Assembly (NCBI RefSeq): GCF_900103365.1
Contig: NZ_LT629703.1
Location: 1,178,001-1,242,000 of the forward strand
DNA: 64,000 nt
Source of the DNA: Afipia sp. GAS231
GTDB lineage: Bacteria > Pseudomonadota > Alphaproteobacteria > Rhizobiales > Xanthobacteraceae
Direction of reading: 5' to 3'
Every line of letters starts with the position of its first letter. Within the stretch, counting starts at the first letter, position 1. Shown here one piece after another: positions 25,813-34,420 of this stretch. The position numbers and the translations under genes were made by a program. Under the pieces are notes generated by a model. It did no database searches. It saw nothing but the letters and a program-made list of their open reading frames with translations, and was not told the DNA's origin.

Positions 25813-26837
25813 CGCGTGCGAACCTTGCGCGCCGCGCGAGGTGCGACGCCTGGCGTGCAGCTGAAGGCTGCGAGGGCGTTATCGGCCGAGAGCACGCGGT
25901 CGCGGCCCGAGTGTTTTGCCGCGTAGAGCGCCTGGTCGGCCCTTGCCACCAGAAGCTCGGAACTCATGTCTTCCGCCGGCACTTCGGTGGCCACGCCGAT
26001 GCTGAGCGTCACATGGGAACCCGCGGCTGCAGCACCGTGCGCCAGCCGCAAACGGCAGATCGCCTCGCGCAGCCGCTCGGCCGCATCGAGGGCTATGCCA
26101 TGCGCGCTGTCGGGCATCAGCACCGCAAATTCCTCGCCGCCATATCGGGCGGCGACATCGGCGGGCCGGAAGCCGGCGGCCATCGCAGCGCCAACCCCGC
26201 GCAGACAGTCGTCGCCCTTCTGGTGGCCGTGCAGGTCGTTGTAGAGCTTGAAATGGTCGACATCGACCAGCAGCAGCGACAGCGGCGACCGCGTCCGTTG
26301 CGCGCGCGCCCATTCGATCGCAAGCGCCTGATCGAACGACCGCCGGTTGGCGAGGCCGGTCAGCCCGTCACTAGAGGCCAGCGCCTTCAGCGCCGATTCC
26401 GCGCGCTTCTGGTCGGTCATGTCGCGCAGCGTTTCGACAACCGCGATCAGCCTTCCGTCTTCGTCATGGATCGGACCGGCGTCGATCGCGAGATAAAGCT
26501 GATTGCCGAGCTTCGGCATCACGCACCAGTTCTCGGCGCTTAGGCCGAGCCCATGCGTGGACACCGTGAACTCCGGATAAAGGCTGCTGAGCAGATCAGA
26601 CCGCTCGTTCGCCACCAGGTCGGCGAGGCAAAACCGTTTCTCTGTATAGAAAGCACGCCAGTGCTTCTTGGTGCCGATCACGTCGGCGGCGGCAACGCCG
26701 GTCAGACGCTCGCACGCCCGGTTCCAGACCACGACCTCGCGCTGCGGATTGAGCACGAAGGTCGGCACGACGAGATGCTGCATCAACCGGACGGCATAGG
26801 ATTGCGCCACCTCGGATGGTTTCGTGGTCCGTTGCAC
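25809..26837 (-). CDS. PAS-GGDEF diguanylate cyclase
   Basis: A 342-residue soluble protein. A PAS domain lies at about residues 18-145 (VPTFVLNPQREVVVWNRACERLTGV...VETLRDMTDQK). The GGDEF domain at 165-325 has active motif ARYGGEEFAVLMP, and an RPAD inhibitory I-site lies five residues before it, so it should make c-di-GMP under product feedback. GTG at 26837 with AGGGG upstream was taken as start. A longer frame would begin at a TTG at 26939. It converges on the aminotransferase with a four-base overlap of coding ends. Confidence 0.88.
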   Translation of the reverse strand: MQRTTKPSEVAQSYAVRLMQHLVVPTFVLNPQREVVVWNRACERLTGVAAADVIGTKKHWRAFYTEKRFCLADLVANERSDLLSSLYPEFTVSTHGLGLSAENWCVMPKLGNQLYLAIDAGPIHDEDGRLIAVVETLRDMTDQKRAESALKALASSDGLTGLANRRSFDQALAIEWARAQRTRSPLSLLLVDVDHFKLYNDLHGHQKGDDCLRGVGAAMAAGFRPADVAARYGGEEFAVLMPDSAHGIALDAAERLREAICRLRLAHGAAAAGSHVTLSIGVATEVPAEDMSSELLVARADQALYAAKHSGRDRVLSADNALAAFSCTPGVAPRAARKVRTR

Positions 26838-27197
26838 GGCAGGCCCCTTTTGCTCGTGACATCGGCGATGGACCCCGGCCCTTGGTGAGCTCTTTTGCCG
26901 TCGCGGCGTTTCCTTCTGATACGAACGTAGGGGGGACAAGTGGAATTCACGTTAGAATAACCGGTTACCAAGCCGTAAAATTTGAAGACTTGGCCGGCCG
27001 TCCCGCGGCCGCCGGCGCAAAGCCTCTTGCTGCACTGCAGGTGCCTCTGCTTGTCACGGCCGCGTGAGCTGGTTTCGTCGGGCCGCGGCGAAGAAACCGA
27101 CCGGGCGGACGAAGAAACCATTTTTGCCGGCCCGCGAAGACATCCGGAAATCATGATCTGGCAACCTGAGCGCAATGATCAACGATGGAGTTCGATC
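26838..27197. other. Gap without a supported gene
   Basis: 360 bases between the diguanylate cyclase and the 42-residue ORF. It contains an A/T-richer stretch near 26940-26985 that could hold promoters, but no box pair, palindrome or coding frame is convincing. Confidence 0.5.
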
Positions 27198-27326
27198 ATG
27201 CTGGCCGAGAAATTCTTCTTAGTGCTCGAGGCGCTCAAGCGCAGCACCCATGACGACGGAAGCCCGAGGGTCATCAGCACCTCGCCGCACGTCCCGGTCA
27301 AATTGCCGATCGAGACGGCGAAGTAA
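27198..27326 (+). CDS. Small hypothetical protein
   Basis: A 42-residue product (LAEKFFLVLEALKRST then SPRVISTSPHVPVKLP). TGGAG lies eight bases upstream of ATG 27198. The N-terminal helix is amphipathic and the C-terminus is Pro-rich. Short proteins of this look recur in Bradyrhizobium, but this is recall rather than a search. No function can be offered. Confidence 0.55.
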   Translation: MLAEKFFLVLEALKRSTHDDGSPRVISTSPHVPVKLPIETAK

Positions 27327-27344
27327 CTTCGCGCTTCAGCAGTC

Positions 27345-27743
27345 TCAGCGGTTTGCGGCCGCAGCGATGGCGCCGAGATCGGCTGCCTTTGACGCGACCG
27401 AGGCGTGAGCCGCGATCACCATCAGCGCACCTGCGATCGCGAGGTCCTTGATGAACAGCGTTCGCTCAGCCTTGTCGGCCAGATTGAGGTGAAAGCCGAA
27501 CGCGGTTGCCAAACAAAACAACGCCAGCGCTCCGGCCGAGAACGGCAGCCGCCAGCCGAGCAGAAGTGCGACGCCGGCACCCAATTCCAGCAAAATCACC
27601 AGCGGCAGCAACAGCCCCGGAATGTGGTGCTCGGCCATATGGTCGAGGAACGGCTGCGGGCCGGCGATCTTCGCCGCACCTGCGAGAATGAACAACAGCG
27701 CCAGCAGGCTGCGTCCGGCGATGGTCACGATGGTGGCACTCAT
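27345..27743 (-). CDS. DoxX-family membrane protein
   Basis: A 132-residue, four-helix inner-membrane protein of the DoxX/DoxD family: ALLFILAGAAKIAGPQPFLDHMAEHHIPG, LLELGAGVALLLGWR, ALALFCLATAFGFH and a last helix FIKDLAIAGALMVIAA. It follows the 224-residue membrane protein by 25 bases, so both form an operon divergent from a TetR gene. DoxX proteins take part in redox or thiol homeostasis in several bacteria. Confidence 0.85.
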   Translation of the reverse strand: MSATIVTIAGRSLLALLFILAGAAKIAGPQPFLDHMAEHHIPGLLLPLVILLELGAGVALLLGWRLPFSAGALALFCLATAFGFHLNLADKAERTLFIKDLAIAGALMVIAAHASVASKAADLGAIAAAANR

Positions 27744-27768
27744 GGCAGTTCTCCCTGATGACCGGGCT

Positions 27769-28443
27769 CTAGTTCCCGGCTGGCGCTGACTTGTTGGCTT
27801 GCGAAAAGAACAGGATTGCCGACAGGATGAAGGCGAACACGAAGAAGACCGTTCGTCCGAGCACCAGCGCCTTGGCCTGCTCGACCGGCATCACCGAGAT
27901 CAGCACCCCGCAGGGAATGTAGGCCCACAGCGCGATCGCGATGGCGCGGCCGAGTTTTCCGAATTGCAGGAAGCCGAACGAGAACAGCAGGACACCGAGA
28001 TAGCTGGCGTGAAACTTGATGGCGGAAGCGATCATCTGCAGCTGGCCTTCGGCGGCCGACAGCGGCAATCCTTCCTCTATCGAATGGACCATGGTCATGA
28101 TGTGATGGTTCTCGAACGAATCGAGCAGCACTGTCAGCATCAGCGCGGCGAGCGCGACCCCGAGCAGTCGCGGGTCCAGCATGCCGCGCAGCCGGGCGGC
28201 CAGCACCGCAAAAAACGCCCCGTAGAAAACCATGAAGAGATTGTCGAGGCCGAGATTGAGCCGCAGCCCGAATGCAGCAAGGGGGGCTGCCAGATGCGCG
28301 CTGTAGGCTTCGACCGCGCGCGCCGACTGGAAGAAGTCCTGCGAACTGCGCGTGGTGAGAATGCCGGCCACCATGAACGCGACCGTCAGCGCGGCAAGCG
28401 CCGCCAGGATGGCCAGGGTCCGGTCCAGCGCACGGGTCTCCAT
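27769..28443 (-). CDS. Multi-pass membrane protein of unknown function
   Basis: A 224-residue protein with about six predicted helices (residues 10-28, 48-66, 70-85, 92-110, 140-160, 195-218) and the charged motif LDSFENHHIMTMVHSIEEG between helices, with several His that could bind metal or haem. First gene of the operon with DoxX, divergent from TetR across 91 bases. No named family recognised. Confidence 0.78.
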   Translation of the reverse strand: METRALDRTLAILAALAALTVAFMVAGILTTRSSQDFFQSARAVEAYSAHLAAPLAAFGLRLNLGLDNLFMVFYGAFFAVLAARLRGMLDPRLLGVALAALMLTVLLDSFENHHIMTMVHSIEEGLPLSAAEGQLQMIASAIKFHASYLGVLLFSFGFLQFGKLGRAIAIALWAYIPCGVLISVMPVEQAKALVLGRTVFFVFAFILSAILFFSQANKSAPAGN

Positions 28444-28477
28444 GATATGTGTCCTTGTTCTGCTGCCCTCCCATTTC

Positions 28478-28513
28478 AGATATCATATGCTATCTGAATA
28501 TCAAGTGATATCT
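28478..28513. promoter_or_regulatory. Operator in the TetR divergent region
   Basis: AGATATCA at 28478-28485 is mirrored by TGATATCT at 28506-28513, and an inner AGATA/TATCT pair is nested in it. It lies 35 bases upstream of the membrane gene and 21 bases upstream of the TetR start, placed to control both promoters. Confidence 0.6.
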
Positions 28514-28534
28514 TTAATTCAGGAACGTCCGCCC

Positions 28535-29203
28535 ATGCCGAGGTTGAATCGCGAGGAAAGTCAGGCCCGTACAAGGGAGCTGCTGATCGCGGCCGCGCGC
28601 AGCGAGATCGTCAAAAAGGGATTTGCCCTCGCCTCGGTGCGCGACATCGCCGACGCAGCCGGGTTTTCGCAAGGCGCCTTCTACTCGAATTTTCCCGACA
28701 AGGAGGCGATCCTGCTCGAACTGGTGCGGCAGCACCAGACCGAGGAACGCGCCCGGATCGAGACGGCGCTGAAGAGCGCGGAAGGCGACGCCGCTTCCGC
28801 GATGGCGGGCATCGAAAAATGGTCGACCACCGTCAATTCCGATCCCGGCTTTGCCGTGCTCGCGATCGAGCTGCAGCTCCAGGCGCTGCGCAGCCCGGGC
28901 TTCGCAGCAACCTATAACGAACTGAACCGCAAGCACCGCCGCGCTTTGGGCGGCTTCGTCACCGCGCTGTTCGAGCTGTTCGGCAAGACGGTTCCGGGCG
29001 AGCCTGCCGAAATCGCGGCGAGCTTCATCGCGCTCGGCCGTGGCCTCGCGCTGCTGTCGGCCGATGTCGAGCCAAAGCGCAGCGGCCAGATCATCATGAC
29101 CTTTCTGAAAGCGCTAATCGCATCGGCGCCACCGGCCGCAGGCGCCCCCTCCTCCACGCCAAAGCCGGCGTCCAGGACCAAATCGCCGGGAAAGCGCGCC
29201 TGA
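28535..29203 (+). CDS. TetR-family transcriptional regulator
   Basis: A 222-residue protein with an N-terminal TetR helix-turn-helix (RTRELLIAAARSEIVKKGFALASVRDIADAAGFSQGAFYSNFPDKEAILLELV), a helical ligand domain and a Lys/Pro/Ser-rich tail (PSSTPKPASRTKSPGKRA). The start at 28535 follows GGAACGTCCGCCC. It probably autoregulates and represses the divergent DoxX operon through the palindrome between them. Confidence 0.92.
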   Translation: MPRLNREESQARTRELLIAAARSEIVKKGFALASVRDIADAAGFSQGAFYSNFPDKEAILLELVRQHQTEERARIETALKSAEGDAASAMAGIEKWSTTVNSDPGFAVLAIELQLQALRSPGFAATYNELNRKHRRALGGFVTALFELFGKTVPGEPAEIAASFIALGRGLALLSADVEPKRSGQIIMTFLKALIASAPPAAGAPSSTPKPASRTKSPGKRA

Positions 29204-29278
29204 AGATCTTGATCTCCCGCCGGAACCAATCCGGCGCACCCCGAGTTATCGCCAATACCTCAACGCCGGGAGTGTGCC

Positions 29279-29575
29279 ATGAAGCTTGCCACCATCATGA
29301 TCGCCGGTACGGCTGCCCTCTGCATCATCAGTTCATCCGCATTTGCGCAGGAGACGCTGACGGGAACCGTGACCAGGATCGATCGTCTCAAGGGCACCGT
29401 CGCTATTCAGCAGACCCAAAGCGGCACCGTCGGCGCAGGAGGCGGCAGCGCGGCGGAAGAATTCAAGGTCCAGAACGCCGCATCGTTGGACACCGTGCAC
29501 GCCGGTGACAGGGTCAACTTTTCCACGATCGGTACCGGCGCGACCAAAACCATTACCAAGCTCGAGCGGCGCTGA
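29279..29575 (+). CDS. Small periplasmic CusF-like (OB-fold) protein
   Basis: A 98-residue protein with a signal peptide ending SSAFAQ, then TLTGTVTRIDRLKGTVAIQQ...FKVQNAASLDTVHAGDRVNFST, the beta pattern of CusF/copper-binding small proteins. The Met ligands of CusF are not evident, so copper binding is doubtful. GGGAGTG precedes the ATG. Monocistronic. Confidence 0.65.
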   Translation: MKLATIMIAGTAALCIISSSAFAQETLTGTVTRIDRLKGTVAIQQTQSGTVGAGGGSAAEEFKVQNAASLDTVHAGDRVNFSTIGTGATKTITKLERR

Positions 29576-29634
29576 CACCGAATAGCTGATATTGCCACCT
29601 CGGTTGAGAAACGAGTGAGGCGCTGAAAATCGTT

Positions 29635-29827
29635 CGTCATGGCCGGGCACAGCCGTCCAAAGGACGGCGTCGCTTACGCTCGCCTATGCCCGGCCATCCA
29701 CGCCTTTCCCCGCTGCGAGCTGCAAAGACGTGGATGCCCGGCACCCGGCTCCGCCAAGGCTTCGCCGCGGCTTTTGTCTGTCGCGGCTCGCCGAAGCTTT
29801 AGCGTAGGCGGCAAGGCCGGGCATGAC
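29635..29827. repeat. Long intergenic repeat, copy B (inverted)
   Basis: Starts CGTCATGGCCGGGC and ends GCCGGGCATGACG. Read on the minus strand, its last 105 or so bases match copy A at 12750 with only a few differences. The left third contains GGCCGGGCA...TGCCCGGCC arms of the general rhizobial palindrome. Confidence 0.8.
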
Positions 29828-29851
29828 GACGTATATGATTGTGATCTTTTC

Positions 29852-30118
29852 TTACCGTTCTAGCGACGCGCGGATTTCCGCGAGCGCCTCGTCGTAATAT
29901 TCGTGCAGCTTCCGGGACCGTTGCGCTTGCACCTGGAGTCTTCCGGCGCGGATCGCAGGCTCGTCGCGGTCGACATCGAATTTTTCGGCAGGTGAAGGAC
30001 GCGATGCCGCAGCCTTCTTCGCTTCCTTTTTCGTTTCCTTGTTAGCTTCCTTGTTAGCTTCCTTGGCAACCGTCAACGCACCACGCCCCGATTTATCACG
30101 ACCGTCGGTAGAAACCAT
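29852..30118 (-). CDS. Small charged protein with KEANKE repeats
   Basis: An 88-residue product from ATG 30118. Residues about 18-36 are a slippage-type repeat (KEANKEANKETKKEAKK), encoded by a 12-base unit repeated twice plus degenerate copies. The C-terminal half (VDRDEPAIRAGRLQVQAQRSRKLHEYYDEALAEIRASLER) looks helical. No signal or membrane segment. Function unknown. The frame is open far upstream but without similarity to proteins. Confidence 0.6.
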   Translation of the reverse strand: MVSTDGRDKSGRGALTVAKEANKEANKETKKEAKKAAASRPSPAEKFDVDRDEPAIRAGRLQVQAQRSRKLHEYYDEALAEIRASLER

Positions 30119-30393
30119 TTTCGCACGCCTCACAAATTGCAGATCCGGCCTGGATTGAATCCTGTCGGCCGTCTCCCGGGTAGCGCGCTGGCGTTTTGAC
30201 TTTGGCCCACACAGTGTGTTGCGAGGACGCCCGCGGCTGGCCGATTTGGTGGCAAAAGATGGCGCGGGCGGTGGCGCAATGTGAGCGGCGCGGCGGCGGC
30301 ACCTCGTAGTCATACGGACTATTTTTCCATGATTAAGATGCAATCCGACAGCATCTTCGCGGCATGTTCCTTTGCCAGCGTCAGTGATTCCGC

Positions 30394-30585
30394 ATGATGC
30401 CCCGACCGCTCAAGGAAAAAAGCCTGTCGCCGCGCTGCGAAACCTGCGGACGCGACACCGCCCGCCTGGGAAAGCTGCCCCGGATCGGATTGCGCCCTCT
30501 CGTCCACGTCTACAAGTGCAAGACCTGCAACCAGATCGTGTCAGTCGAACCGGAAAAACAGCGGGATGGAACGGCACCGGCTTGA
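30394..30585 (+). CDS. Small zinc-ribbon protein
   Basis: A 63-residue protein with CETCGRD at residues 15-18 and CKTCNQIV near residue 42, a two-knuckle zinc ribbon. The linker ARLGKLPRIGLRPLVHVYK resembles other short ribbons in the window at 39688 and 39923. The ribosome site is weak. ATG 30397 is an alternative start. Confidence 0.6.
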   Translation: MMPRPLKEKSLSPRCETCGRDTARLGKLPRIGLRPLVHVYKCKTCNQIVSVEPEKQRDGTAPA

Positions 30586-30720
30586 ACCGGTGGCGAATAT
30601 TCACGCCATGAAGTGCGCCGGAGCGCTCAAAGACCCCGCCCGGCGGCGACCGAATCCCTGCTCTACCTGGCACGTTCATCTGTAGTACGGTGATGCCGCT
30701 GCGTGTTAAGGGCGTGGGCT

Positions 30721-31812
30721 ATGGGCAGGGTCGAACCGGTGAATGACTTTTTGGCCGGCGGCGGCGAGATGGGCGCGTTGACGCGGGCATTCGACTGGTC
30801 AAGCACCTCCCTTGGTCCGCCTGAGACATGGCCGCAAAGCCTCCGCGTGACGGTGCGCCTCGTCCTCAATTCGGGCCACCCGATGTTCATCTGGTGGGGG
30901 CCGGAACTGATCCAGTTCTACAACGACGCCTATCGCGCGACGATGGGTCCCGAGCGGCATCCGAGCGCGCTGGGCGCGCGCGGACGGGAATGCTGGGACG
31001 AGATCTGGGACATCATCGGTCCCCAGATCGAGTACGTCATGACCGGCAAGGGATCGACCTGGCATGTCGACCAGTTGGTGCCGGTCACGCGTCACGGCCG
31101 CCGCGAGGATGTGTGGTGGACCTACAGCTACGGGCCGATCGACCTCGACGGCAAGGTCGGCGGCGTGCTCGTCGTCTGCAACGATGTCACCTCGGAGCAT
31201 CGGGCGCGGGAAGCGCTCGACCTCGCCAACCACGAACTGCAGCACCGCGTCAAAAACACCCTTGCGGTTCTCAGCGCCGTGGCGGCCCAGACGTTTCGCG
31301 ACGCCGCGAGCAAATCAGCACTTGAAATCTATCAGGGAAGGCTCGCGGCATTCGGACGGGCGCACGACCTCTTGACCGCCTCGCACTGGATTGAAGCGCC
31401 GCTGCACGAGGTGGTCCGGACCGCGCTGGCACCGTATCGGACCGGCGAAGGCCGCTTCGAAATTTTGGGGCCGCCGACCATCGTCAGATCCCGCCAAGCG
31501 CTTTCGCTGTCGCTGGCGATCCACGAACTTGCGACCAATGCGATCAAATACGGTGCGCTGAGCGGTCCCGCCGGACGCATATCGATCACATGGGAAAACA
31601 CCGACCTCGATGGCGAGCCCCATTTCGTTTTCACCTGGCAGGAGACCGGCGGTCCTGCGGTATCGCCCCCCTCAGGCACCGGGTTTGGATCGCGGCTGAT
31701 CACCCGCGTGCTGAAGGACGACTTCAACGGGACCGTTGAACTCTCCTATGAACCGCCAGGTCTGCGCTGTCGCTTGACGACGCCGGTCAAGAATATCGAG
31801 ACCGCAGACTAG
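30721..31812 (+). CDS. PAS-HWE histidine kinase
   Basis: A 363-residue soluble kinase. A PAS-like sensor lies at residues 20-165 (WSSTSLGPPETWPQSLRVTVRLVLNSGHPMFIWWGPELIQFYNDAYRATMG, typical of rhizobial HWE kinases). The HWE core has ELQHRVKNTLAVLSAVAAQTF (phospho-His in QHRVKN), HELATNAIKYGALS, WQETGGP and GFGSRLI. HWE kinases are common in Rhizobiales and phosphorylate stress or light-response regulators. No partner regulator is adjacent. ATG 30721 is preferred over GTG 30703. Confidence 0.9.
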   Translation: MGRVEPVNDFLAGGGEMGALTRAFDWSSTSLGPPETWPQSLRVTVRLVLNSGHPMFIWWGPELIQFYNDAYRATMGPERHPSALGARGRECWDEIWDIIGPQIEYVMTGKGSTWHVDQLVPVTRHGRREDVWWTYSYGPIDLDGKVGGVLVVCNDVTSEHRAREALDLANHELQHRVKNTLAVLSAVAAQTFRDAASKSALEIYQGRLAAFGRAHDLLTASHWIEAPLHEVVRTALAPYRTGEGRFEILGPPTIVRSRQALSLSLAIHELATNAIKYGALSGPAGRISITWENTDLDGEPHFVFTWQETGGPAVSPPSGTGFGSRLITRVLKDDFNGTVELSYEPPGLRCRLTTPVKNIETAD

Positions 31813-31915
31813 AGCGTTTTCCAGCGAGGCGGAAACCGGTTCGCGTCAGGAAAACGCGTCAAATCAAAAATCTAGAGCCCCGTTCCGATTCCATCGGAAC
31901 GAAAAAGGCTCTCAG
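31813..31915. repeat. Rhizobial intergenic repeat (GCGTTTTCC ... GGAAAACGC)
   Basis: AGCGTTTTCC near 31814 pairs with GGAAAACGCG near 31849, enclosing GGAAACCGGTTCGCGT, followed by a second hairpin GTTCCGATTCCATCGGAAC near 31883-31901 with an A-run. This repeat type is widespread in Bradyrhizobium intergenic DNA. It follows the HWE kinase stop and may end its transcript. Confidence 0.7.
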
Positions 31916-31938
31916 CATTGGCGTCCGTCAGCGCAGCC

Positions 31939-32172
31939 TCACCCCACCGCATATTGCTTGCTGAGGTGGTCGCCGACCTGAACCAGCATCGCGACGCATT
32001 CAGGATAGCCGGGCTTTGCGACGGTGGCGGCATCGGCGCTGGCGCGGAATTCCCAGCTATCGCCGTCGCGGATCACAGAGATTTGGATGCCGTCGGGACA
32101 GTCGGCGTGGACCTTGAGTTCGGCCCGCGCCATCGCGATCAATTCGGCCTCAGACTTGACGGGCTTGCTCAT
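31939..32172 (-). CDS. Small hypothetical protein
   Basis: A 77-residue alpha/beta protein (SEAELIAMARAELKVHADCPDGIQISVIRDGDSWEFRASADAATVAKPGYPECVAMLVQVGDHLSKQY). GGGGGAACC precedes the ATG. Similar short proteins occur in Bradyrhizobium. No function known to me. Confidence 0.65.
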   Translation of the reverse strand: MSKPVKSEAELIAMARAELKVHADCPDGIQISVIRDGDSWEFRASADAATVAKPGYPECVAMLVQVGDHLSKQYAVG

Positions 32173-32299
32173 GGTTCCCCCGGGCTTCGTTCAGATGCTG
32201 CAAAGCCTCAGGTTGCCGGTTTGCCCGGCATCTGTCGAGGGGACGAAGCATGCGCTGCCGCGTCGCAGCGAAAAGTCTCGGGACCCGCTTCGATATTGG

Positions 32300-32581
32300 C
32301 TATTTGTGGATGTGCTTGGTGAAAATCCGCACCGCATAACCTTTGAAGCGGGGCGCTTCGTCATAGATCTCGGAGGCGATACCCTCGACGGCGTCCCTCA
32401 GGGCCAGAAACTGCGCCTGCCGGGCGATGCTCTCCGTACCCTTGACGCCGGCCAGTTCGTCCATCGCGGCGTCGCTGATCTGGCACTCGACCGTCTCGCC
32501 GTTGTTCTCGCTCAGCATCGTGAACTTGAATGCCAGCCGCTCGTCATCGTACCCCACGATTTTGTTCCGGATCAGCGGCAT
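32300..32581 (-). CDS. DUF1488-like small protein
   Basis: A 93-residue protein from MPLIRNKIVGYDDERLAFKFTML. The Y-D-x-E-R-x-x-x-x-F-x-M pattern and ISDAAMDELAG...AIV-like helix fit DUF1488. Upstream ATGs at 32599 and 32638 are in frame but give sequence without family likeness. Function unknown. Confidence 0.6.
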   Translation of the reverse strand: MPLIRNKIVGYDDERLAFKFTMLSENNGETVECQISDAAMDELAGVKGTESIARQAQFLALRDAVEGIASEIYDEAPRFKGYAVRIFTKHIHK

Positions 32582-32923
32582 CGGTCGGCAAGCTCTCATG
32601 CGGCCGGAAAAACAGTCGCCCCGGTTCCGATATAGCACAAGACGCGCATTCGCCCAGCAGGCCGCGGAACGACCGGATGGCAGTCGCTTAGATCCGTGCG
32701 CTCATAAGCTGTCAATCCGGGATGCCCGCAATCCCGTCGCTACCGAGGGAAGACCGGACATGGCCCGAAAGTCCGATTCGGTAGCGATTGACCCCGAGCG
32801 GACATTGCGAACTCGATGGACACATCCCGGTTTTAGCCCATAGACTCTCCGCATTCGCCGCGCTTTCATTACAAGAAACAAACGCAACCGTATTTCCCGA
32901 CATGTTTCTGACTAGGACTCGCC
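32582..32923. other. Gap without a supported gene
   Basis: 342 bases before the SDR gene. It contains TGACCCCGAGCGGACATTGCG near 32789 and GGGAAGACCGGACATGG near 32748, words that resemble degenerate rhizobial intergenic repeats, and an A-rich stretch at 32868-32890 that could hold the SDR promoter. No coding frame is convincing. Confidence 0.45.
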
Positions 32924-33757
32924 ATGCAAGAGCTTCACGGAAAAGTTGCGGTGATTACAGGTGCGGCCAGTGGATTTGGTCGTGAATTTGCGATCCGTTG
33001 CGCCGACGAAGGAATGAAGGTTGTTCTCACAGATATCGATACGGGTGGCTTAGGTACCACCGTCGCGCTGCTCAAGCCTGGCACAGAGTCGCTCGTGACT
33101 GGCAGCGATGTCTCCAGTGCCGACAGCATTGAGCATCTGGCAAGGTCGACATACGACCGCTTCGGCGCATGCCACCTGCTCTTCAACAACGCGGGCGTGG
33201 GAACGGCGGGGCCGATCTGGACGGCCACGCTCGACGACTGGAAGTGGACGTTGGGTATCAACGTGATGGGCGTGGTTCACGGGTTGCGCAGCTTCGTGCC
33301 GCGCATGCTGGCGCAAAAGGAAGAATCTTACATCGTCAACACAGCCTCCGCAGCGGGGCTGCTTGCGCCCCCGGGCTCCGGCGTCTATGCCGCAAGCAAA
33401 CACGCCGTGGTCGCGATCACGGAATGCCTTCACCACGAGCTGCGCGGCCAGAATGCGCCTATCGGCGTTTCCGTGCTGTGCCCCGCATTTGTTGATACCG
33501 GGATATCGAACTCCGAACGCAACCGGCCCGCGGAACTCGCGGACTCCAATCCGGAAGCGGAACGGTACTCGGAGCGCATCAGACAGGCGATCAAATCAGG
33601 AAGGCTGTCCGCCGCCGACATCGCAAAGATCACCATCGACGCGGTGAAGGACGGGCGCTTCTATATTCTGCCGCACCCGAACGTGAAAATCGCGTTGGAA
33701 ATCAGGATGAAGGATGTTCTGTTGGATCGGCAGCCGACCAATACATCGCAGCGCTGA
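32924..33757 (+). CDS. Short-chain dehydrogenase/reductase
   Basis: A 277-residue classical SDR. Cofactor motif ITGAASGFG (residues 12-20), D at DID (about 38, favouring NAD), NNAGVG, catalytic Ser in VNTASAAGLL and YAASK (Tyr-x-x-x-Lys). The C-terminus lacks a membrane segment. It is divergent from nothing and convergent with the dioxygenase operon, 37 bases apart. The substrate is unknown. Confidence 0.92.
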   Translation: MQELHGKVAVITGAASGFGREFAIRCADEGMKVVLTDIDTGGLGTTVALLKPGTESLVTGSDVSSADSIEHLARSTYDRFGACHLLFNNAGVGTAGPIWTATLDDWKWTLGINVMGVVHGLRSFVPRMLAQKEESYIVNTASAAGLLAPPGSGVYAASKHAVVAITECLHHELRGQNAPIGVSVLCPAFVDTGISNSERNRPAELADSNPEAERYSERIRQAIKSGRLSAADIAKITIDAVKDGRFYILPHPNVKIALEIRMKDVLLDRQPTNTSQR

Positions 33758-33794
33758 CGCCGCAGATTTTCCGCAATCGCTCATCGCCCAGGCG

Positions 33795-34190
33795 TTACCG
33801 GCGGGTGACGAGAAAATCGTCGGTGAACTCGCCGCGCGACACCCTGACCGGGATTTCGCCCTCGCTGCCGAGCTCCAGAATTTCGGAGCCGGATTTGATG
33901 TCTCGCTCCGACAAAATCTCAATGCGCTCCGCGATCCGCTCGGCCTGCCAGGGCGTCAGCTTCCAGGCGAAACGTCCGCCGAGATCGCGCATGCCGAAGC
34001 CGTCGTCGGCCGGCGTGAGCACCAGCGCGTCGCGCGACGTAGCGCCGGGAATCCGCTCCGCCACCGCTGTAGGCATCGGGTTTTCGGCGAAACGCCGCAG
34101 CAGCCGCGCCAGCGCGGCCAGATCCGGGCCCTCACCGAGAAACAGAAAGAGCGGATGAAAATCGCTCGGCATGTACTCGTAACGCAGCAT
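33795..34190 (-). CDS. Hypothetical protein, last gene of the dioxygenase operon
   Basis: A 131-residue protein (FHPLFLFLGEGPDLAALARLLRRFAENP, then beta-rich LVLTPADDGFGMRDLGGRFAWKLTPWQAERIAERIEILSERDIKSGSEILELG). No signal or membrane segment. It starts 19 bases after the 63-residue gene and is likely co-transcribed with the Rieske oxygenase genes. No family recognised. It could be an accessory or maturation factor. Confidence 0.7.
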   Translation of the reverse strand: MLRYEYMPSDFHPLFLFLGEGPDLAALARLLRRFAENPMPTAVAERIPGATSRDALVLTPADDGFGMRDLGGRFAWKLTPWQAERIAERIEILSERDIKSGSEILELGSEGEIPVRVSRGEFTDDFLVTRR

Positions 34191-34209
34191 ATCGACTGTC
34201 CCGCCGTTG

Positions 34210-34401
34210 TCAGCTCAGTATCTTGACGATGTCCTGCGCATGGCAAAGCTCGACGGCGCCGACTTCCGCGGGGCGGCCGGGCGACTCCAGATAGCGGACC
34301 TGCAGCCACTGGCCATCTGCCATGTTCTCCGTCACTTCGGCGACCACGCCGTCCCCCAGCTTCAGCCTCGTTCCCACCGCAACAGCCGTGACATCGATCA
34401 T
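34210..34401 (-). CDS. Small SH3-like protein in the dioxygenase operon
   Basis: A 63-residue protein (TAVAVGTRLKLGDGVVAEVTENMADGQWLQVRYLE...GAVELCHAQDIVKIL), reading as a small beta barrel. GGGGAAGCCGAA precedes the ATG. It lies between the oxygenase beta-subunit gene and the 131-residue gene on the same strand. No function known. Confidence 0.65.
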   Translation of the reverse strand: MIDVTAVAVGTRLKLGDGVVAEVTENMADGQWLQVRYLESPGRPAEVGAVELCHAQDIVKILS

Positions 34402-34420
34402 TTCGGCTTCCCCGACCCGT

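Noticed and set aside
32702..32903. 61-63-codon frames in the gap before the SDR gene
   Set aside because: They lie in DNA that looks like a degenerate rhizobial repeat, have no ribosome site and have no protein-like pattern.
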